The notes below the pieces were generated by a model that did not search any database, was not told where the DNA came from, and saw nothing but the letters and a program-made list of their open reading frames with translations. Below are positions 60,173 to 64,000 of a stretch of DNA of 64,000 bases, piece by piece; position 1 is the first letter of the stretch, and the number at the start of each line of letters is the position of its first letter. The position numbers and the translations under genes were made by a program. Source of the DNA: Mycolicibacterium neoaurum (GTDB taxonomy: Bacteria > Actinomycetota > Actinomycetes > Mycobacteriales > Mycobacteriaceae); NCBI RefSeq assembly GCF_036946495.1, contig NZ_JAQIIX010000002.1, positions 434,001 to 498,000 of the forward strand. Reading direction: 5' to 3'.

Positions 60173-60955
60173 ATGACCGATCAGTTTTCTGTCCAGACCG
60201 ACGGGGTGCGTAACTATGCGCAGACCCATTCGGACGTCAACTCCGGGCTGGTCGGACTGCCCGCGCTCGATGGCACCGGGGTGAACAACAGCCACGGCGC
60301 CATCGCCGCATCGGTCAGCACCGCGCTCGGGTCGGCGTTGACCGGGCGTGGCGGCGCGATGGGCGCCACCTCCACCTCGGCATCGACCATCTCGGATCTG
60401 TTGCAGCAGGCGGCCAGGGCCTACGCCGGCGGTGACGAGGAGGGCGGCCGCCGGCTGCGGGCCGCAGCCGACGCATTGGACGGCCGCCAGCCCGGTGCCG
60501 CCGGGGCGGGTGCCGCCGGTGCGGCGGGTGCCGGTGGGGCCGACGCGATGGGCCAGATGGGGCAGATCATGGGTCAGGTCGGCCAACAGGTCGGCCAGCT
60601 CGCCCAGTCCGTCACGGCACCGTTGCAGGGCCTGGCCCAAGGACTGCAACAGGTTCCGCAGCAGATCATGCAGGGTGTCCAGCAGGCCGTCCAGGCGGCC
60701 GGCGGTGCGGGTGCTGCCTCGGGTGCTGCCGGTGGCGCGGGCGTGAAACTACCCTCCGGCGACGAATTAAAGGACGCGGAAAAGGCGGTTTCGGAAAACG
60801 CCGAGAAAACCGGAGCCGAACCCACCGAACGCCGTGAGACCGGCGAGCGCAGCGACGACACGGAAGCTCGTGGCGGACAGGACGGTTTCGGGCGGGCGCC
60901 GGTCGAGGCCCCCGCCCCTGCGCAGCCGGCGCCGACGCGGCCGCAGGTGGACTAG
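60173..60955 (+). CDS. EspC/DUF2580-type type VII secretion target
   Basis: 260 aa, no signal peptide. The first about 95 residues form a helix-turn-helix pair (FSVQTDGVRNYAQTHSDVNSG ... STISDLLQQAARAYAGGDEEGG) followed by the ESX secretion motif YxxxD (Tyr-Ala-Gly-Gly-Asp). An Ala/Gly/Gln-rich middle (QIMGQVGQQVGQLAQSVTAPLQG) and an acidic tail complete it. This fits EspC-like ESX substrates or chaperoned targets. No ESX genes are nearby, so an ESX system elsewhere must export it. Its stop lies in a CTAG shared with the convergent ABC-F gene. Confidence 0.72.
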   Translation: MTDQFSVQTDGVRNYAQTHSDVNSGLVGLPALDGTGVNNSHGAIAASVSTALGSALTGRGGAMGATSTSASTISDLLQQAARAYAGGDEEGGRRLRAAADALDGRQPGAAGAGAAGAAGAGGADAMGQMGQIMGQVGQQVGQLAQSVTAPLQGLAQGLQQVPQQIMQGVQQAVQAAGGAGAASGAAGGAGVKLPSGDELKDAEKAVSENAEKTGAEPTERRETGERSDDTEARGGQDGFGRAPVEAPAPAQPAPTRPQVD

Positions 60956-62538
60956 GCCGTCAGCACCCCGTCGGCCAGCCGCAACTGCCGCTGGATGCCG
61001 ATGGCGTCCAGGAAGCTGGGGTCGTGGCTCACCACGACGAAGGCGCCGCGGTAGGCGTTCAGGGCTGACTCCAGTTGCGCGATGCTGGCCAGATCGAGAT
61101 TGTTCGTCGGCTCGTCGAGCAGCAACAGCTGGGGTGCTCGCTCGGCGAACAGCACACATGCCAGCGTCGCCCGCAACCGCTCGCCGCCGGACAGCGCGGC
61201 GATCGGCAGGTCGATGCGGTCACCACGGAACAGGAACTGCGCCAACAGGTGCCGACGCCGAGTGATCGACAGACCGGGCGCGGATACCGCCAGACTGTCG
61301 GCCACCGTGGCCCGCTCGTCGAGGAGGTCCAGACGCTGGGACAGGTAGGCGATCCGCCCGTCGCCACGCTGCACGACGCCGCCACCGGGTTCGAGATCAC
61401 CGGCGATGATGCGCAGCAACGTCGACTTTCCGGCTCCGTTCCCACCGGTCAGTGCGATGCGCTCCGGTCCACGGATGTCCAGATCGACATCCGCGAAAGC
61501 CGGTGAGGACAAGCCGGTTCCGTGGAACAGCACCCGGCCGGCAGGTACCTCGGTGTCGGGCAGGTCGAGGGCGACCACGTCCACCTCGCGCAGCGCCCGT
61601 TCGGCGTCCTCCAGGCGGTCACGAGCGTCACCGACACGTCGCGCGTGCACGTCATCGGCCTTGGCCGCGGACTGTTGGGCATCCCGTTTCAACTTGCCCG
61701 CAACGATTTTCGGAAGGCCGGCATCCTTGAGATTGCGCTTGGCGGTGGACGCCCGCTTGTCGGCGCGTTCCCTGGCCTGCTGCATCTGCTGCTTATGCCG
61801 TTTGAGTTCCTGCTCGGCATTGCGGATGTTGTTCTCGGCCAATTCCTGTGCCGACTGCACCGCGGCCTGGTAGTCGGTGAACCCGCCACCGAAGTGCGAC
61901 ACCTCACCGTCGCGCAGTTCGGCGATACCGTCCATCCGGTCGAGGAGCACCCGGTCGTGACTCACCACGAGCAGGCATCCACCGAAATCGTCGAGAGCCG
62001 CGTAGAGACGTTGCCGCGCATCGATATCCAGATTGTTGGTGGGTTCGTCGAGCAGCAGCACATCGGGGTGACGCAGTAGCTGCGCGGTCAGCCCGAGTGA
62101 GACCACCTGCCCACCGGAGAGCGTGGACAGCGGCCGGTCCAGCTTTAGGTCCGCAAGACCCAGCCGGTCGAGTTGGGCGCGCGACCGTTCGGCGATATCC
62201 CAGTCGTCACCGATCGCGGCGAACACCTGCTCGCTCGCATCACCCGCGGCCAGCGCATCCAGCGCCGTCAGCGCCGCGGTGATGCCGAGGACGTCGGACA
62301 CCGTGTGCCGGGCCAGGAACGGCAGATTCTGCGGCAGGTAGCCGAGGTCCCCGTGGACCGTGAGGCTGCCGGCGGTCGGCGTCAGTTCACCGGCGATGAG
62401 CCGCAGCAGGGTGGTCTTTCCCGCGCCGTTGGGCGCCACCAGGCCGGTCCGGCCCCGGCCGAACGAACAGGACAACTCGTCGAACACGATGGTGTCATCG
62501 GGCCAACCAAACGAAAGATGGGACAGCACAACAGACAT
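60952..62538 (-). CDS. ABC-F ATPase (antibiotic-resistance type)
   Basis: 528 aa, two ATPase halves and no membrane helices: Walker A APNGAGKTT (about 37-45), signature LSTLSGGQVVSLGL, Walker B LLLDEPTNNLDID, a linker of about 80 charged residues (ELKRHKQQMQQARERADKR), second Walker A TGGNGAGKST, LSGGERLRATLACV, DEPTNNLDLA. ABC-F proteins dislodge ribosome-bound antibiotics (macrolides, lincosamides, pleuromutilins). In M. smegmatis an ABC-F gene beside dapE (MSMEG_5102) is, as I recall, in the WhiB7 regulon. A leader peptide and hairpin precede it. Confidence 0.88.
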   Translation of the reverse strand: MSVVLSHLSFGWPDDTIVFDELSCSFGRGRTGLVAPNGAGKTTLLRLIAGELTPTAGSLTVHGDLGYLPQNLPFLARHTVSDVLGITAALTALDALAAGDASEQVFAAIGDDWDIAERSRAQLDRLGLADLKLDRPLSTLSGGQVVSLGLTAQLLRHPDVLLLDEPTNNLDIDARQRLYAALDDFGGCLLVVSHDRVLLDRMDGIAELRDGEVSHFGGGFTDYQAAVQSAQELAENNIRNAEQELKRHKQQMQQARERADKRASTAKRNLKDAGLPKIVAGKLKRDAQQSAAKADDVHARRVGDARDRLEDAERALREVDVVALDLPDTEVPAGRVLFHGTGLSSPAFADVDLDIRGPERIALTGGNGAGKSTLLRIIAGDLEPGGGVVQRGDGRIAYLSQRLDLLDERATVADSLAVSAPGLSITRRRHLLAQFLFRGDRIDLPIAALSGGERLRATLACVLFAERAPQLLLLDEPTNNLDLASIAQLESALNAYRGAFVVVSHDPSFLDAIGIQRQLRLADGVLTA

Positions 62539-62568
62539 GCGGGAACTCCACGGAGAGAAAGGATGGTG

Positions 62569-62610
62569 GACGACAGCAGAAATCTCGGGGACTTACCCGG
62601 AGATGTCGTC
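62569..62610 (-). promoter_or_regulatory. Leader hairpin (attenuator-like) upstream of the ABC-F gene
   Basis: On the minus strand, GACGACATCTCCGGG (62610-62596) pairs with CCCCGAGAT (62590-62582) and GTCGTC (62574-62569), with a bulge TTCTGCT and a five-base loop TAAGT. The left arm overlaps codons 11-15 of the leader peptide and its stop is in the loop. A stalled or released ribosome would open or restore the stem. Farther on, CCAC (62568-62565) and GTGG (about 62551-62548) could cover the GGAG ribosome site at about 62548. Confidence 0.5.
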
Positions 62611-62640
62611 GATTCCCAGCACGAAGACCATGCTACCCAT
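62593..62640 (-). CDS. Leader peptide ORF (15 aa) before the ABC-F gene
   Basis: ATG GGT AGC ATG start at 62640 (or the second ATG at 62631) and TAA at 62593 give the peptide MGSMVFVLGIDDISG. It starts four bases after the dapE stop. Short leader ORFs ahead of ABC-F and erm genes usually work through drug-induced ribosome stalling; the hairpin at its end fits that. No promoter is certain, and a TTGACC is present at 62650-62645. Confidence 0.4.
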   Translation of the reverse strand: MGSMVFVLGIDDISG

Positions 62641-62644
62641 CGGG

Positions 62645-63712
62645 TCAAGCGGTTAAATACGCCCGCAACGTCTCGGTGGTCGCGGTGATCGCGGTGATGT
62701 CGACATGCTCGTCGACCTTGTGCGCCAGGTTCGGGTCGCCCGGCCCGTAGTTCACCGCGGCGATGCCCAGCGCGGCGAAGCGGGACACATCGGTCCAGCC
62801 GTACTTGGCGCGCACCTGTCCCCCGGCCGCGGCGACCAGCGCCGCCGCAGCGGGATTTGCCAGCCCGGGCAGCGCGCCTGCGGCCGCGTCGGTGGTCTCG
62901 CAGGTCACGTCGAGGCCCGCGAGCACCTCGTGCACGTGCGCCACCGCCTGCTCGACGCTGCGGTCGGGAGCGAAGCGGAAGTTGATGGTCACCGAGGCGG
63001 TGTCGGGGATGACATTGCCGGCGATGCCACCGTCGATGCGCACCGCCGATAATCCCTCGCGGTACACGCAACCGTCGATGTCCACGCTGCGGGCCTGATA
63101 CCGGGACAGCCTGTCGAGCACGGCGCCGAGTTTGTGGATGGCGTTGTCGCCCAGCCATGATCGTGCCGAGTGCGCGCGGGTGCCGGTGGCCGTCGCCACC
63201 ACGCGGATGGTTCCCTGGCAGCCCGCTTCGATGAAACCGCCGGAGGGCTCGCCGAGGATCGCGACATCGGCGGCCAGCCATTCGGGCAGCTCGCGCTCGA
63301 TGCGGCCCAGTCCGTTGGCGCTCGACTCGATCTCCTCGCAGTCGTACATGACCAGGGTCAGATCATGGGCGGGCTCGGCGATCGTCGCGGCGAGGTGCAG
63401 GAACACCGCGTCCCCGGATTTCATGTCCGAGGTGCCGCAGCCGTACATCAGGTCACCATCGCGACGGCTTGGCACGTTCTCGGCGGCGGGCACGGTGTCG
63501 GTGTGCCCGGCCAGCAGCACCCGGGAGCTGCGGCCCAGGTTGGTGCGGGCCAGCACCGCGTTCCCGGAGCGGATGACCTCGAAGTGCGGGGCCTGCGCCC
63601 GGAGCGCGGCTTCGATCTCGTCGGCGATGCGCAGCTCGTGGCGTGACTCACTGGGGATGTCCACCAGGGCAGCGGTCAGTGCGATCGGGTCGGCGCGCAG
63701 GTCTAGCCCCAT
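62645..63712 (-). CDS. dapE: Succinyl-diaminopimelate desuccinylase DapE
   Basis: 355 aa from the ATG at 63712 (ATG at 63718 adds two residues). M20 metallopeptidase: AGHTDTVPA (His-Asp), YGCGTSDMKSGDAVF (Asp), YDCEEIESSANGLG (Glu-Glu), then a dimerisation domain (GTRAHSARSWLGDNAIHKL) and C-terminal metal His in GPGDPNLAHKVDEHV. It forms LL-diaminopimelate for lysine and peptidoglycan. Divergent from dapD over 34 nt, with which it shares the pathway. Confidence 0.94.
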   Translation of the reverse strand: MGLDLRADPIALTAALVDIPSESRHELRIADEIEAALRAQAPHFEVIRSGNAVLARTNLGRSSRVLLAGHTDTVPAAENVPSRRDGDLMYGCGTSDMKSGDAVFLHLAATIAEPAHDLTLVMYDCEEIESSANGLGRIERELPEWLAADVAILGEPSGGFIEAGCQGTIRVVATATGTRAHSARSWLGDNAIHKLGAVLDRLSRYQARSVDIDGCVYREGLSAVRIDGGIAGNVIPDTASVTINFRFAPDRSVEQAVAHVHEVLAGLDVTCETTDAAAGALPGLANPAAAALVAAAGGQVRAKYGWTDVSRFAALGIAAVNYGPGDPNLAHKVDEHVDITAITATTETLRAYLTA

Positions 63713-63720
63713 GAGCATTG

Positions 63721-63738
63721 AGGCTAGTCCAGTAACGT
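63721..63738. promoter_or_regulatory. Two divergent -10 boxes for leaderless dapE and dapD
   Basis: Minus-strand TAGCCT (63726-63721) ends eight nt before the dapE ATG at 63712. Plus-strand TAACGT (63733-63738) ends eight nt before the dapD GTG at 63747. Both promoters are thus packed within a 34-nt gap. Confidence 0.5.
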
Positions 63739-63746
63739 AGGGCGAC

Positions 63747-64000
63747 GTGACTGCCGCATCTGGCGTCGGCCTGGCCACCATCGCCGCCGACGGAACCGTA
63801 CTGGACACCTGGTTTCCCGCCCCCGAGCTGACAGGCGACGGAAGCGCCGGCACGGTGCGCCTGTCGGTGGCCGAGTTGCCCGAGTCCCTCGGCGCGCTGA
63901 CCGGCCCGGATGCCGATCGCGATGTCGAGGTCGTGGCGGTGCGCACCAGCATCGCCGATCTGGACGACAAGCCCGTCGACACCTATGACGCCTATCTGCG
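63747..64000 (+). CDS. dapD: Tetrahydrodipicolinate N-succinyltransferase DapD, N-terminal part
   Basis: Partial at the right edge: 84 codons from the GTG at 63747. The product begins TAASGVGLATIAADGTVLDTW and continues PESLGALTGPDADRDVEVV and DDKPVDTYDAYLR, as in actinobacterial DapD (the larger Rv1201c-type enzyme). Uses succinyl-CoA in the lysine/DAP pathway, upstream of DapE. Divergent arrangement matches M. tuberculosis Rv1201c/Rv1202. Confidence 0.9.
   Translation, partial: MTAASGVGLATIAADGTVLDTWFPAPELTGDGSAGTVRLSVAELPESLGALTGPDADRDVEVVAVRTSIADLDDKPVDTYDAYL

Noticed and set aside
1..64000. tRNA, rRNA, IS element, prophage or CRISPR array
   Set aside because: I saw no transposase or integrase motifs, no tRNA-like cloverleaf and no regularly spaced unique spacers. 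The only mobile-looking unit is the palindrome-flanked gene at 44298-45365.

Overview
The window is a 64 kb chromosomal segment of a mycobacterium, most likely a fast-growing Mycolicibacterium. GC is high throughout. Gene content and order follow, in inverted orientation, the M. tuberculosis block Rv1256c to Rv1201c: cyp130, tetR, acyltransferase, deaD, lprE, a RecB/helicase gene, an MFS pump, kgd, an SDR, lpqZ, corA, sugCBA-lpqY, mrp, tatB, htrA, rseA, sigE, the raaS efflux locus, glgC/glgM, tagA, gpgS, folP2, fadD6, LOG, dapE and dapD. These identities come from recalled protein families and synteny; no search was run. A malic enzyme sits where M. tuberculosis has mdh, and there is an extra ABC-F gene next to dapE; both fit a fast grower.

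Layout. 1-10.7 kb: the siderophore importer irtA (cut by the left edge), a nitrilase-family hydrolase, a secreted protein, an ApbA-like reductase, cyp130 with its TetR gene, a second siderophore-interacting flavoprotein behind an IdeR box, a membrane acyltransferase and the DeaD RNA helicase. 10.7-22.3 kb: a 1133-aa nuclease-helicase, two MFS exporters and the 1257-aa Kgd central-metabolism enzyme, closed by a 24-bp perfect hairpin. 22.3-33.4 kb: a DUF732 protein, an alpha/beta hydrolase in frame with an SDR, LpqZ, malic enzyme, CorA, and the trehalose-recycling LpqY-SugABC importer. 33.4-42.2 kb: small membrane and cell-wall genes, a CitE-like lyase, an MgtE-N/CBS protein, a transglycosylase-like protein, Mrp, TatB and HtrA. 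42.2-49.4 kb: the envelope-stress module RseA-SigE and the RaaS-controlled ABC exporter, with a nuclease-like gene flanked by palindromes between them. 49.4-64 kb: a diguanylate cyclase, glycogen/glucan genes glgC and glgM, tagA, a DivIVA-like protein, gpgS and folP2 (methylglucose lipopolysaccharide), fadD6, LOG, a TPR protein, an EspC-like type VII protein, an ABC-F ATPase with a leader peptide, and the lysine/DAP genes dapE and dapD.

Functional themes are envelope maintenance (SigE-RseA-HtrA-TatB), carbohydrate and trehalose economy (LpqY-SugABC, GlgC, GlgM, GpgS), iron uptake under IdeR, and drug or ribosome protection (MFS pumps, RaaS exporter, ABC-F). The most unusual features are: (i) the palindrome-flanked AbiEi/DUF559-like gene at 44.3-45.4 kb; (ii) three in-frame micro-ORFs joined by ATGA overlaps to both neighbours (sugA/sugB, folP2/gpgS, MgtE-N/DUF1003), two of them built from tandem duplications; (iii) an attenuator-like leader before the ABC-F gene. 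Many genes have a TANNNT box 6-8 nt before the start codon, consistent with leaderless transcripts.
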